A DNA stretch of 38,636 nt from an uncultured Ruminococcus sp. (GTDB taxonomy: Bacteria; Bacillota; Clostridia; Oscillospirales; Acutalibacteraceae): positions 1-38,636 of the forward strand of contig CACXMR010000030.1 in assembly GCA_902768825.1 (NCBI GenBank), in the 5' to 3' direction. Below the pieces are notes generated by a model. The model ran no database searches and was not told the origin of the DNA. It saw only the letters and a program-made list of their open reading frames with translations. Position numbers and translations under genes: made by a program. Of this stretch, positions 1 through 9,151 are shown one piece after another; the stretch's first letter is position 1, and the number at the start of each line of letters is the position of its first letter.

Positions 1-20
1 ATATTGTTACCTCCGGTTAT
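1..20 (-). promoter_or_regulatory. Ribosome binding site of a gene lying off the left edge
   Basis: Read on the minus strand the first bases give CCGGAGGTAACAATAT, a full GGAGG Shine-Dalgarno followed 7 nt later by AT at the very edge. The start codon (ATG, with its G outside the window) most likely begins here, so a further minus-strand gene continues to the left. Nothing can be said about its product. Confidence 0.6.
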
Positions 21-39
21 GTTGGTTTTGTCGCTTAAC

Positions 40-68
40 ATTTTACCATAGGTTTCAATATGGGTCTA
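40..68 (-). promoter_or_regulatory. Candidate sigma-A promoter for the gene off the left edge
   Basis: On the minus strand a TAGACC -35 (63-68, 4 of 6 consensus) is followed after 17 nt by a TAAAAT -10 (40-45, 5 of 6). The start site would fall near position 33, giving a leader of about 30 nt before the ribosome binding site at 1-20. The spacing is ideal but the -35 is weak. Confidence 0.4.
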
Positions 69-121
69 TTTTTTTTGCCATTTTATTTTACAACTTAGCT
101 CAGCACCAAAGAATGATCCAC

Positions 122-153
122 CACCGGCAGTGACAGGATGTCGCCTGCCGGTG
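122..153. terminator. Strong hairpin after the Big2/transglutaminase gene
   Basis: CACCGGCAG (122-130) pairs perfectly with CTGCCGGTG (145-153), and an inner GAC/GTC extends the stem. It lies 15 nt beyond the stop codon of the minus-strand gene that ends at 168. The T-rich tail (ATCTTTTTG) is on the plus-strand side; the minus-strand side has no clear U-run. It may therefore end minus transcription inefficiently, or only stabilise a 3' end. Confidence 0.4.
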
Positions 154-167
154 ATCTTTTTGTCGGA

Positions 168-2129
168 TCAGTCAATTACAGCAAAGTCGTGTACACGATG
201 GAGATACTGATACTCACAGGTCTTAAAATTATGTTCAGGCTTTGTACCATACCAGTAATACAATACCTCTCCGTCATAGCCCAAGTTGTTATTCTCGATC
301 TGGGCGTCAAAGGAATAGTGCTTGTCTCCGAGAGTCACGTCTGTCCAGAAGTGACCGCCCTTGCCGCCATTGCGCATACCGGTGAGGCCTTCCACCACGT
401 CAGCCTGATAGCCGAGTCTGCGCAACAATATGGTCAGAGCGCAGGAAAAATTCTCGCAGGTGCCATAATGGTTCTTCAGGATGGAATAGCCGTCACACAC
501 AATAAACAGGTCACTGTTATACTTGTAATAGTTGTTGAGATAAGGCGTTCCTATCGGGCCGCCGTAGGTACTGTTCTTTGCAAGATACTCATAGCAGGCT
601 CTCACCTTCTGAGCATTGGTCATGCCGGGCTTGATGATCTTTGCCATGATGGAATCCACCAGTGCGTCAAGCTCCTGACAATTAGTTTTCATGGGTGCGC
701 CGGGCTTTTCCTTGTTGAGAAGCTCATCTGTCTCCGATGCTATCGGGAAGGTAGTGCTGTATCTGTCTCCTGTAACGATGACAGCAACCTTTGAAGCCTT
801 GCCTGAGCCGCTGTATACCGTAATGTCCGTAGTACCCACGCCCACAGCCTTGATAATTCCGCTTGCTGAGACTGTAGCAACGCTTTTGTCGGCTGTTGAA
901 TATGACAGTGCTTCATCGGTGCTGTAGGCAGGTGTAATCCGGAAGGTCTCGCCCATATCCAGCACTGCTAAATCATCCTCAAGGTCAAGATAGTTTTTGG
1001 CAGTCACTTCCGGAGGTGTCTGAGGCTTAGGCGGCTCCGGATTTGCAACAGTGACGGTGCATTTTGCAGAAACTCCGTTGAAGAGCGTAGCTGTGATGAC
1101 CGCTTTTCCGGGAGCCACGGCAACGACGGTTCCGTTCTGATCGACAGTGGCAACCTTTGTGTCACTGCTGGCAAACGTCTTTGAATAGGCTGCGCTGGAT
1201 GAATCCAACAGACAATACACGGTGCATTTCGTGGCAGGTGCCAGTCTGAGATTTTTTGCGCTGAGCTTCAGGGTCTGAGGCGCCTTTTTGACGGTCACGG
1301 TGCATGAGGCCTTCAAACCGTTATAGAGTCTGACGCTCACCGTTGCAGTGCCGGGAGAAAGTGCGGTGATCCTTCCTCTTTGGTCACAGGACAACACCTT
1401 CGTGTTGCTGCTGCGGAATATCATTGAGTGCGAAGCAGTAAGAGACGGAAGCCTGACATCCAGCGCAAAGCTCTCGCCGGCACCGAGACAAAGATTTGAT
1501 GAATTTAGAGATACTGAGGTCGGCTCGCCTGTTACTCTGATCTTGCAGGAGGCAGTCTTGCCGTTAAAGGTCTTTACTCTGAGTATCGTCGAACCTCTTT
1601 TGCGTCCCGTGATAACGCCTGTTTTGCTGTCGCAGGTAGCGATGCGGGGGTTATCCACCGAAAAAACGATAGCCGAGGACGCCGTGTTTGCAGGAAGAAT
1701 TGCCTTGAATCCCAGGCTCTCACCCTTGCCGACAACGACGGAGCTGCTGTTCAGACTGACCCTGGAGGGAGCCGCCTTGACACTGACGGTGCAGGAGGCA
1801 ATTCCGCCCTTAGCCGTCCTGACCCGGATAACCGCCCTGCCGGTCCTGCGGGCAGTGATCACTCCGTCCTTGACCGTTGCCACAGATGAGTTGCTTGTTT
1901 CCCATTTGGTCACTTTATCCTTGCTTTTGAGGAGATTCACCTTGAGTGCAGCGGTCTCACCCACACCAAGAGTCATCACGGTGCTGTTCAGGCTCACAAT
2001 CCTTTTGGTGGCTGTTGCCGAAACCGTAGTGATCTCCGCCGCCTGAGCCTGAGGAACCGCAGCAAACGACACCCCGACCGCAGTAGTCAGTGACAGGATA
2101 ACTGCAATGATTTTCTTTGTCAGCTTCAT
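168..2129 (-). CDS. Secreted Big2-repeat protein with C-terminal transglutaminase-like domain
   Basis: 653 residues. Residues 1-31 form a signal peptide (basic start, hydrophobic core, a run of Ala and Gln before the likely AQA-AE cleavage). Five bacterial Ig-like (Big2) repeats follow at about 43-118, 121-200, 204-280, 284-362 and 379-455, each with the S-x-D/N-x-x-V-A-T and G-x-A-x-I/V pattern. The last 170 residues are a transglutaminase/cysteine-protease-like domain with an intact-looking Cys558 (GTCEN), His593 (GGHFW), Asp608 (SFDAQ) triad. Export and the Ig stalk suggest a cell-surface protein; the substrate is unknown. The start has an AAGGAAG site 6 nt upstream. It is preceded by a terminator at 2187-2222, so it is probably transcribed apart from ilvC. 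Domain calls are by eye. Confidence 0.85.
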   Translation of the reverse strand: MKLTKKIIAVILSLTTAVGVSFAAVPQAQAAEITTVSATATKRIVSLNSTVMTLGVGETAALKVNLLKSKDKVTKWETSNSSVATVKDGVITARRTGRAVIRVRTAKGGIASCTVSVKAAPSRVSLNSSSVVVGKGESLGFKAILPANTASSAIVFSVDNPRIATCDSKTGVITGRKRGSTILRVKTFNGKTASCKIRVTGEPTSVSLNSSNLCLGAGESFALDVRLPSLTASHSMIFRSSNTKVLSCDQRGRITALSPGTATVSVRLYNGLKASCTVTVKKAPQTLKLSAKNLRLAPATKCTVYCLLDSSSAAYSKTFASSDTKVATVDQNGTVVAVAPGKAVITATLFNGVSAKCTVTVANPEPPKPQTPPEVTAKNYLDLEDDLAVLDMGETFRITPAYSTDEALSYSTADKSVATVSASGIIKAVGVGTTDITVYSGSGKASKVAVIVTGDRYSTTFPIASETDELLNKEKPGAPMKTNCQELDALVDSIMAKIIKPGMTNAQKVRACYEYLAKNSTYGGPIGTPYLNNYYKYNSDLFIVCDGYSILKNHYGTCENFSCALTILLRRLGYQADVVEGLTGMRNGGKGGHFWTDVTLGDKHYSFDAQIENNNLGYDGEVLYYWYGTKPEHNFKTCEYQYLHRVHDFAVID

Positions 2130-2186
2130 TTCATACTTCCTTTCTATTACATTTTACCTCATTATGATTATTTCGCTTATTAAAGT

Positions 2187-2222
2187 GGCACGGTAAACCC
2201 TTGTTAAGGGGTCTATCGTGCC
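2187..2222 (-). terminator. Terminator of the ilvBNC operon
   Basis: GGCACGGTA (2187-2195) pairs with TATCGTGCC (2214-2222), with inner CCC/GGG pairs, giving a long stem. On the minus strand it is followed by a short T-rich stretch (ACTTTAAT). It lies 36 nt past the ilvC stop codon and before the next minus-strand gene. Confidence 0.65.
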
Positions 2223-2258
2223 TTTTAATCGCCTGATTAATGATAACCCTACAGATTA

Positions 2259-3275
<1,017 letters not shown>

Positions 3276-3390
3276 TTACCTCCAAAGTAATTATTTCTGG
3301 CAGCTCATTACTTGTCCAGAGGGCAGTTCCTCTATCCGCCCCGAAAGAGCCGCCTGTTGAATATGAATATTTATGAAATTCGTTAGACCG

Positions 3391-3882
3391 TCATTTGCGT
3401 GACACAGCGGAATCCTTTTCTATTGCCACTGTACCTGTTCTGACGATCTCACGGATGCCATACGGTTTAAGAAGATCTATCAGCGTTTCAAAGCGCTCCT
3501 GGGTGTCTGCAAACTGCAGAGTCATGGTGTTTAACGAAACGTCAACAATCCTTGCCTCCATAAGCTCGGAGATCTTCATGATGTCAAGGCGCTGCTTTGC
3601 AGGACAGCTCACCTTGATGAGCGAAAGCTCTCTGCTGATGAATTCATCCTTTGCAAAGGTCCTGACCTTGATAACGGGGATAACCTTATTGAGCTGCTTT
3701 TCGAGCTGCTCGATAATATATTCGTCACCATCGGCTACAATGGTGATCTTTGAGAACCTGGGGTCCTCGGTGATGCCCACCGCAAGACTGTCTATGTTGA
3801 AGCCACGTCTTGAAAAAAGTCCTGATACCTTGGAGAGCACGCCGGGATGGTTCTCTACGAGTACGGAAAGTGTATATTTCAT
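3391..3882 (-). CDS. ilvN: Acetolactate synthase regulatory (small) subunit
   Basis: 163 residues starting MKYTLSVLVENHPGVL. An upstream in-frame extension to 3927 is unlikely, because ATG at 3882 has GGAGG 6 nt upstream and the family starts here. An N-terminal ACT domain (about residues 3-75, with the NHPGVLSKVSGLFSRRGFNI signature) binds the feedback effector, usually valine; a C-terminal ACT-like domain follows. The ilvB stop TAA overlaps this gene's Shine-Dalgarno (TAAGGAGG), so the two are translationally coupled, as expected for subunits of one enzyme. Confidence 0.95.
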   Translation of the reverse strand: MKYTLSVLVENHPGVLSKVSGLFSRRGFNIDSLAVGITEDPRFSKITIVADGDEYIIEQLEKQLNKVIPVIKVRTFAKDEFISRELSLIKVSCPAKQRLDIMKISELMEARIVDVSLNTMTLQFADTQERFETLIDLLKPYGIREIVRTGTVAIEKDSAVSRK

Positions 3883-3893
3883 GCTCTGCCTCC

Positions 3894-5513
3894 TTATCTC
3901 GACGGTGTGCCGGGGTGTACGTTGCATACAAGCAGGAAGGGCTTATCGCTTTCGAGCATCCTCTTTGCACACACCTCAGCCTCGTCATTGTCGGAAACAA
4001 ATGCAGCCTCTATGCCATAGGCCTCTGCTATGCGCCTGAAGTCCGGTATATCATCAAGCTCTGTGACGGCGTAGCGGCTATTGTAATGAACGTCCTGCAG
4101 CTCATGCACCATGCCCAGGACGGTGTTGCGCATTACGATGATCTTCACGTTCAGGCCGTTTTGCACTATGGTAGCAAGCTCATTAAACATCATCTGGAAG
4201 GAACCGTCGCCGCACACTGCCACCACGTCCCTGTCAGGACGGGCAAACTTGGCTCCGATAGCCGCAGGCACGGAATAGCCCATAGTGCCCATTCCACCTG
4301 AGGTAAAGAAGCGGCCGTCAGACATTTTGTAGCTGTTGGCGCACCATATCTGGTTCTGCCCCACGTCGGCAATAAGAATAGCCTTTGAGCGAAGCATTCC
4401 GGAAAGCTTTTCCAGGAAGCTCTTTGGCTCCACATAGCCCTCAAATCTCTTATAAGGCAATGCAAATTCCTTTTTCCAGCCCTCAACGCTGTCAAGCCAT
4501 TCCTGGGGAGCGGTATAATCCACATCCTTCAGCATGGCGGTCATTACGTTATTGATATCGCCCACAATAGGGATATTCGTTTTCATGTTCTTGCCTATTT
4601 CGGCAGGGTCTATATCTATATGAATTACAGTAGTGTGCTCAATGACCTGATCCGGAGATGACACTGCCCTGTCTCCCACACGAGCGCCGCATACGATGAT
4701 AAGGTCGGAATCGTGTATGACCTTGTTGGCGGCCTTTTTGCCGTGAGAACCGATCATACCCACATAAAGGGGATCATCCGTAGCCATGGCGCCTATGCCC
4801 ATCATGGTGGAAATAACGGGAATGCTGGTCTTTTTGACAAACTCCCGGAATTTCAGCTTTGCTCCTGAGGTCAGCACACCGCCGCCTGCGACTATTACAG
4901 GGCGCTGTGCCTTGGAGAGTATGTCAAGAGCTCTCTTTATCTGCATGGGATGGCCTGAAACACTGGGCTTGTAGCCAATTATGTTAACCTTTTCGGGATA
5001 GACAAATTCCTCCACCTCTCCCTGCTGCACATCCACCGGCACGTCGATCAGCACAGGGCCCGGTCTGCCGGTAGAAGCGATATGGAATGCCTCCTTGAAA
5101 ACCGTAGGCAGGTCGGCGGGATCCTTTACAAGATAGCTGTGCTTGACAAAGGACTCGCAGGCACCGGTGATGTCCGCCTCCTGAAAAACGTCACGGCCCA
5201 GCTGGTCGCTCTTGACCTGACCTGTGATGGCCACAAGAGGGATAGAATCCATATAAGCGGTGGCAATGCCTGTTATCATATTAAGGGCGCCGGGGCCCGA
5301 GGTGGCAACACATACGCCCACCTTAGAAAGAGCTCTTGCATAGCCGCTGGCGGCATGGGCTGCGTTCTGCTCCTGACGGACAAGGATCGCTCTGATATCC
5401 GTGTCATAAAGCTTATCAAAAAACGGGCAGATAACCGCTCCGGGATAGCCAAAGACGATCTCAACACCTTCCTCCTGAAGGCATTTTACCATGATCTCAG
5501 CTCCACTTATCAT
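3894..5513 (-). CDS. ilvB: Acetolactate synthase catalytic (large) subunit
   Basis: 539 residues; thiamine-diphosphate, FAD and Mg enzyme that condenses pyruvate with pyruvate or 2-oxobutyrate, the first common step of branched-chain amino-acid synthesis. The N-terminal domain holds the catalytic glutamate (RQEQNAAHAASGYARA, about residue 48), and the C-terminal domain the ThDP motif starting GDGSFQMMFNELAT. ATG at 5513 is chosen because it has GGAGG with good spacing; the TTG at 5540 lies inside the -10 box of the promoter and cannot be in the mRNA. First gene of the ilvBNC operon. Confidence 0.96.
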   Translation of the reverse strand: MISGAEIMVKCLQEEGVEIVFGYPGAVICPFFDKLYDTDIRAILVRQEQNAAHAASGYARALSKVGVCVATSGPGALNMITGIATAYMDSIPLVAITGQVKSDQLGRDVFQEADITGACESFVKHSYLVKDPADLPTVFKEAFHIASTGRPGPVLIDVPVDVQQGEVEEFVYPEKVNIIGYKPSVSGHPMQIKRALDILSKAQRPVIVAGGGVLTSGAKLKFREFVKKTSIPVISTMMGIGAMATDDPLYVGMIGSHGKKAANKVIHDSDLIIVCGARVGDRAVSSPDQVIEHTTVIHIDIDPAEIGKNMKTNIPIVGDINNVMTAMLKDVDYTAPQEWLDSVEGWKKEFALPYKRFEGYVEPKSFLEKLSGMLRSKAILIADVGQNQIWCANSYKMSDGRFFTSGGMGTMGYSVPAAIGAKFARPDRDVVAVCGDGSFQMMFNELATIVQNGLNVKIIVMRNTVLGMVHELQDVHYNSRYAVTELDDIPDFRRIAEAYGIEAAFVSDNDEAEVCAKRMLESDKPFLLVCNVHPGTPSR

Positions 5514-5539
5514 AGAACTCCTCCTTTCATATAACACCA

Positions 5540-5568
5540 ATTATATCATCACGGAAAAAGGGTGTCAA
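5540..5568 (-). promoter_or_regulatory. Perfect consensus promoter of ilvBNC
   Basis: Minus strand: TTGACA (5563-5568), a 17-nt spacer, TATAAT (5540-5545), a full consensus sigma-A promoter. The transcript should start near 5533, only about 20 nt before the ilvB ATG, leaving just enough room for the Shine-Dalgarno. There is no space for a T-box or attenuator after this start site. Confidence 0.88.
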
Positions 5569-5755
5569 GACAAAATGGCCGGAAATTCCCCAAAGAACAG
5601 CGCATTTTTTCCAAAAAGTGCAGCAAGTCATATCCGGAAACCACCAGCGGAGTGACAGGAGATATACCCCATGGCTCCCTGCGGGCTGTTTATATCGCAC
5701 AAAAAAAACAACATAAAATTATAAGCTTTGAGGTCAATGTTATGCAAAATATCGA
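5569..5755. other. Intergenic gap between divergent ilvB and rsmD promoters
   Basis: About 190 nt between two back-to-back consensus promoters. It is AT-rich at its right end, with an A8 tract near 5701. I see no coding potential, no T-box (no convincing GGGTGGTACCGCG-type sequence) and no clear hairpin. It may hold operators, but none could be recognised. Confidence 0.4.
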
Positions 5756-5783
5756 TTGACAATTCGGCATGATATTTTATAAT
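5756..5783 (+). promoter_or_regulatory. Perfect consensus promoter of the rsmD-coaD operon
   Basis: TTGACA (5756-5761), a 16-nt spacer, TATAAT (5778-5783). The transcript should start near 5790, leaving a leader of about 100 nt before rsmD at 5890. Divergent from the ilvB promoter at 5540-5568. Confidence 0.85.
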
Positions 5784-5889
5784 TATAGTGTGGTATTGCA
5801 AGTATGTGTGTCTGAAATCGGAGAAAATTCTACACTTTTCACAGCTTTCCGGCCGCTTGCATAAATTTCCGGCGGAGGAAAGTGAGAGC

Positions 5890-6441
5890 ATGAGGGTGAT
5901 TACGGGAGCTTGCAGGGGACGCAGGCTCATATCTCCTACAGGTGATGATGTACGTCCCACTACCGACAATGTGAAGGAGTCGGTTTTCAGTATAATACAG
6001 TTTTCCGTAGAAGGCAGAAGCTTCCTTGATGCCTTTGCAGGTTCTGGGCAGATGGGCATAGAAGCTCTCAGCAGGGGTGCCGCCTCTGCTGTTTTTGTTG
6101 ACAACAGCCGCAGATCTCTGGAGGTCGTCAGAAAAAACCTTGACCTGACAGGTCTGCAGTCTCGTGCAGAGGTGATATGTGCCGACACAGTGGCATTTCT
6201 GTCCTCGTGCCGCAAGAGGTTTGACATCGCATTCCTGGATCCCCCTTACAGTCAGGGGCTTTTGCAGGATGCACTGAGAGTCCTGCCGGCAGTGATGAAC
6301 GAAGGCGGATATATCATCTGTGAGCATCCAGCCGAGGAGGTCCTGCCCCAGAAAGCAGGGAATTTTATAATAAAGAAAAGCTACAGATACGGTAAGATAA
6401 TGATAACCGTATACTCTGGCGAGAACGTGGAGGGCTTATGA
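5890..6441 (+). CDS. rsmD: 16S rRNA (guanine-966-N2)-methyltransferase
   Basis: 183 residues, normal for RsmD. The SAM-binding motif I is DAFAGSGQMGIEALSRGA (about 47-64) and the catalytic motif is DPPY (117-120). It methylates the N2 of G966 in 16S rRNA within the assembling small subunit. ATG at 5890 is chosen because the family begins MRVITG and GGAGG lies 11 nt upstream; the frame is open further up to 5788 but that part is unlike the family. The rsmD-coaD pairing is common in Firmicutes, and the two overlap by ATGA here. Confidence 0.94.
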   Translation: MRVITGACRGRRLISPTGDDVRPTTDNVKESVFSIIQFSVEGRSFLDAFAGSGQMGIEALSRGAASAVFVDNSRRSLEVVRKNLDLTGLQSRAEVICADTVAFLSSCRKRFDIAFLDPPYSQGLLQDALRVLPAVMNEGGYIICEHPAEEVLPQKAGNFIIKKSYRYGKIMITVYSGENVEGL

Positions 6442-6929
6442 CAACAGCTATATACCCCGGAAGCTTTGATCCTGTAACGGTGGGACACCTTGATATAATA
6501 AAACGTGCCTCAAAGCTCTTTGACAGAGTTATTGTGGCAGTGCTGGTGAATATGGAAAAAAAACCCTGGTTCACTATAGAAGAAAGAACGGAGCTGCTCA
6601 AAAAAGCCACAGAGGGTATGCCGGATGTGGAGATCACCGGATTTGACGGTCTGCTGGTGGATTTTGCGGCACAGCAGAATGCTTCAGCCATCGTCAGAGG
6701 GCTGAGAGCTGTTTCCGACTTTGAATATGAGTTTCAGATGGCGCTCACTAACCGCAAGCTGGATGATACCATCGAGACGGTCTTTTTGACAAGCAGCGCC
6801 GAAAATATGTTTCTTAGCTCAAGCACCGTAAAGCAGGTGGGCGTGCTTGGCGGAGATATTTCCGCTTTTGTGCCCGACTGCATCAAGGATGAGATACTCC
6901 TGAGGATAAAGCAACGAGCGAAAAAATGA
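6438..6929 (+). CDS. coaD: Phosphopantetheine adenylyltransferase
   Basis: 163 residues. It transfers AMP from ATP to 4'-phosphopantetheine, the penultimate step of coenzyme A synthesis. The nucleotidyltransferase motif T-x-G-H is at residues 14-17 (GSFDPVTVGHLDIIKRA), and the C-terminal ATP-binding segment is FLSSSTVKQVGVLGGDIS. The start codon overlaps the rsmD stop codon (ATGA). Confidence 0.96.
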   Translation: MTTAIYPGSFDPVTVGHLDIIKRASKLFDRVIVAVLVNMEKKPWFTIEERTELLKKATEGMPDVEITGFDGLLVDFAAQQNASAIVRGLRAVSDFEYEFQMALTNRKLDDTIETVFLTSSAENMFLSSSTVKQVGVLGGDISAFVPDCIKDEILLRIKQRAKK

Positions 6930-6993
6930 GATTTTGCCCCGCTGCGGGGATAACAGCATGGCTCTGAGGAATAATGAAAGGGAGTAAAGTGAA

Positions 6994-7506
6994 ATGAAAC
7001 TGGAAATGCTTATTGACGAGCTTCAGGAGATCCTTGACAACTCGTTCAAGATGCCGCTCAGCGGAGGTAAAAGAGTGGTAAATACCGAGCGTATGCAGGA
7101 GATCGTGGAGGAGCTGCGCACCAACACACCCCAGGAGGTACGCCAGGCAAAGATCGTTCATGCGGAGAGGAGCAGCATCCTTGCCAAGTCAAAGCAGGAG
7201 GCCGAGACCATAGTTCAGCAGGCTGAGGAGAGAGCCAAGGCTATGGTGGAGCGCAGTGAGATCACAAGACAGGCTCAGATAAGAGCAAACGAGATCATTA
7301 CAAAAGCAAACGAAGAGGCTGCAAAGATCAAGCAGGCAGCCAATCAGTATATTGACGGAATGATGAAAAAGGCCGATGACGAGCTTTCTGCAAATCTTGC
7401 GGCACTCAAAAAGACGAGACAAAACCTCAAGGCATATCAGGCAAAGAGCAATCCTTCCACAAAAGCTCTGCCCGTAAAAAAGCAGGCTCATAAAAACGAC
7501 AACTGA
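6994..7506 (+). CDS. Coiled-coil protein of unknown function, ATP-synthase-B-like
   Basis: 170 residues, very rich in Glu, Lys, Ala and Gln, with no signal peptide or membrane segment. The middle (about 50-150) is a long heptad-patterned helix of the kind found in ATP synthase subunit B/E/H, and similar proteins next to coaD are often named ATPase for that reason alone. There is no nucleotide-binding motif. The N-terminus (MLIDELQEILDNSF) is a short amphipathic helix, and a segment KRVVNTERMQEIVEELRTN is the most distinctive part. It has GGGAG 9 nt before the start and follows coaD by 64 nt, so it is probably in the same operon. Function not known. Confidence 0.75.
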   Translation: MKLEMLIDELQEILDNSFKMPLSGGKRVVNTERMQEIVEELRTNTPQEVRQAKIVHAERSSILAKSKQEAETIVQQAEERAKAMVERSEITRQAQIRANEIITKANEEAAKIKQAANQYIDGMMKKADDELSANLAALKKTRQNLKAYQAKSNPSTKALPVKKQAHKNDN

Positions 7507-7575
7507 TAAACGTGTTAATTAATTGACCGGACGCCGATCCGGATAATTGCGAAGCCTCATTAAAGGGGGACCGGG

Positions 7576-8937
7576 ATGAAAAAGATAGTTTCCAACACGC
7601 TGTATGTTTTGTTTGTAGGGTTTGCGCTTACGCTGGTGATAGCCTGCGTGATGCTTATCATCAATATTTCCAAGGGTGAGGGCGAAAGCTTCAATGATAT
7701 CGAGGCGGTAAAGCTTAACACCACCGCCGAAGAGGATATCGCCTTTGCTCACATCACGACTGAGGTGCTCAGCGAGTCCTCGGGTAATTATCAGCAGGTA
7801 TCGGTGCAATTCGGATATGACTCACTTAAAAACGAAAAAAAGGAATACCTTTACGACCACCTGATGACAGGGATATACACCGTTTCAAACGAAGCCGATG
7901 TCAACGGCAAATACCGCCTGTCGAGGATCAAGGTGCACAACTATAAGCTCTCGGAGTTTGATATCCGCCAGGTGGTAAACGCTTTTATTTTCGACAACCC
8001 TCAGTATTTCTGGATAGAGAATCTTTTTGGTTATGCCTATGTAGATGACGACACCATCGTTGAGTTTTATTCTGTGCTTTCGGCAAGCGAGTGCGACAAG
8101 TATATCAAGCTCTTCAACGAAAGAGTCGCTGAGCTGCTCTCAAAGATCGAAAAGGGCAAGACCGCCTATCAGCGTGAAAAGCTCATACATGACATGATAC
8201 TCAAGGATTGCAGCTACAAGTCCGGTGTAAAAAGCTCTGCTGACGGCTGGGAGTATTTTACCGCCTACGGTGCACTGGTTTCAGGCGAGGCTGTGTGCGA
8301 AGGCTATGCAAAGTCCATGCAGGTGCTTCTCACAAAGGTGGGAGTGCAGTGCAGCATGGTCAGAGGAGACGCAGGCGGCGTGTCACATATGTGGAACGTG
8401 GTCGAGCTGAACGGCGAATGGTATCACATTGATCCCACCTGGGACGACACGGAAAACGATGCTGTGCCGGGATATGAATACTTCAACCTGACCACTGAGC
8501 AGATCACAAAGAACCATACTGTATGTGAGGACGTATACACGATCACTGCCGGAGAGAACAGCGAGGAGATCGATCCCCTTGTAAAGTATAACTTCTATGT
8601 GCCCATGTGCACCGCAAAAGAGATGAATTACTATCAGGTTGAGGGTGTGCTTATCCGCAGGCTTGACAAGTCAGCAGAGGAAGCCCTGACTGCCGCAATC
8701 AAGGAAAGAGCCGAAAGCGGAGATATCTATATTCCCCTGCGCTTCGGCACGGAGCTGTCCTATAGTGAGTTTGTCAACAAGCTTTTCCACGAATCACCCT
8801 ATTTATTCTATTATTGTCTTGAGAATGTAAACAAGAACTTAAGCCCTGACAAGCAGATAGACGCAGGCAGCGTATTCCTTCTCAAAAATGAGGAATATCG
8901 CACCCTCAGGGTCCGTCTGAGCTATTCTGCCACATAA
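7576..8937 (+). CDS. Membrane-anchored transglutaminase-like protein
   Basis: 453 residues. Residues 8-31 form one N-terminal membrane segment that looks like an uncleaved anchor, with the rest outside. A transglutaminase-core domain at about 190-300 carries Cys241 (EAVCEGYAKS), His271 (SHMWNVVELNGEWYHID) and Asp286 (HIDPTWDD), the expected triad. The flanking regions (35-190 and 310-453) resemble nothing I recognise. The start has a GGGGG run 7 nt upstream. It follows the coiled-coil gene by 69 nt and is closed by the terminator at 8989-9025. Such domains may act as peptidases or on peptidoglycan-linked peptides; the substrate cannot be told from sequence. Confidence 0.85.
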   Translation: MKKIVSNTLYVLFVGFALTLVIACVMLIINISKGEGESFNDIEAVKLNTTAEEDIAFAHITTEVLSESSGNYQQVSVQFGYDSLKNEKKEYLYDHLMTGIYTVSNEADVNGKYRLSRIKVHNYKLSEFDIRQVVNAFIFDNPQYFWIENLFGYAYVDDDTIVEFYSVLSASECDKYIKLFNERVAELLSKIEKGKTAYQREKLIHDMILKDCSYKSGVKSSADGWEYFTAYGALVSGEAVCEGYAKSMQVLLTKVGVQCSMVRGDAGGVSHMWNVVELNGEWYHIDPTWDDTENDAVPGYEYFNLTTEQITKNHTVCEDVYTITAGENSEEIDPLVKYNFYVPMCTAKEMNYYQVEGVLIRRLDKSAEEALTAAIKERAESGDIYIPLRFGTELSYSEFVNKLFHESPYLFYYCLENVNKNLSPDKQIDAGSVFLLKNEEYRTLRVRLSYSAT

Positions 8938-8988
8938 TTCCTTCATGCAGGAGGGCAAAGCCCTCACCGCCATTCTAAAGTCACAAGC

Positions 8989-9025
8989 AGTGCCTGTCCG
9001 CCGGAAGTGGTCAGGCGCTCTTTTT
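8989..9025 (+). terminator. Rho-independent terminator of the rsmD-to-transglutaminase unit
   Basis: AGTGCCTG (8989-8996) pairs with CAGGCGCT (9012-9019), extended by inner CCGC/GTGG pairs, and is followed by CTTTTT. A smaller perfect hairpin (GAGGGC/GCCCTC, 8951-8965) lies just upstream without a T-run. Confidence 0.85.
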
Positions 9026-9037
9026 ATGAAATTTTGC

Positions 9038-9069
9038 TTGACACATAGCGGGGTTTGTGGTAGTATAAT
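9038..9069 (+). promoter_or_regulatory. Promoter of rplU-prp-rpmA
   Basis: TTGACA at 9038-9043 is a perfect -35. The -10 is either TAGTAT (9061-9066, 17-nt spacer, 4 of 6) or the overlapping perfect TATAAT (9064-9069), which would need a 20-nt spacer. It follows directly after the terminator at 8989-9025. Confidence 0.65.
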
Positions 9070-9151
9070 ATAGCCGCATGCTATGGGCAGAAAGCGGGCA
9101 GTAAGGTGCTCCGCCCTGTGCAGCGAGTTTATAAGACAGGTAGGTGCGGGT
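9070..9151 (+). promoter_or_regulatory. Structured 5' leader of rplU, possible L21 leader
   Basis: About 80 nt between the promoter and rplU. It can fold around GGGC (9104-9107) pairing with GCCC upstream of the ribosome binding site. Firmicute rplU operons commonly carry an autoregulatory L21 leader at this place, so this is a candidate by position and length. I could not match it to the family consensus by eye. Confidence 0.35.

Noticed and set aside
5569-5755. T-box or leader peptide upstream of ilvB
   Set aside because: A GGTGGTTTCCGG stretch on the minus strand only faintly resembles a T-box, and the small frame there (MLFFLCDINSPQGAMG) is not rich in Leu, Ile or Val. The perfect promoter lies downstream of both.
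6930-6993. CCCCG-CTG-CGGGG hairpin after coaD as a terminator
   Set aside because: The stem is only 5 bp and has no T-run; the following gene is close and probably in the same operon.
7521-7545. CCGGA/TCCGG hairpin before the membrane transglutaminase gene
   Set aside because: The stem is 5 bp without a T-run, too weak to call.
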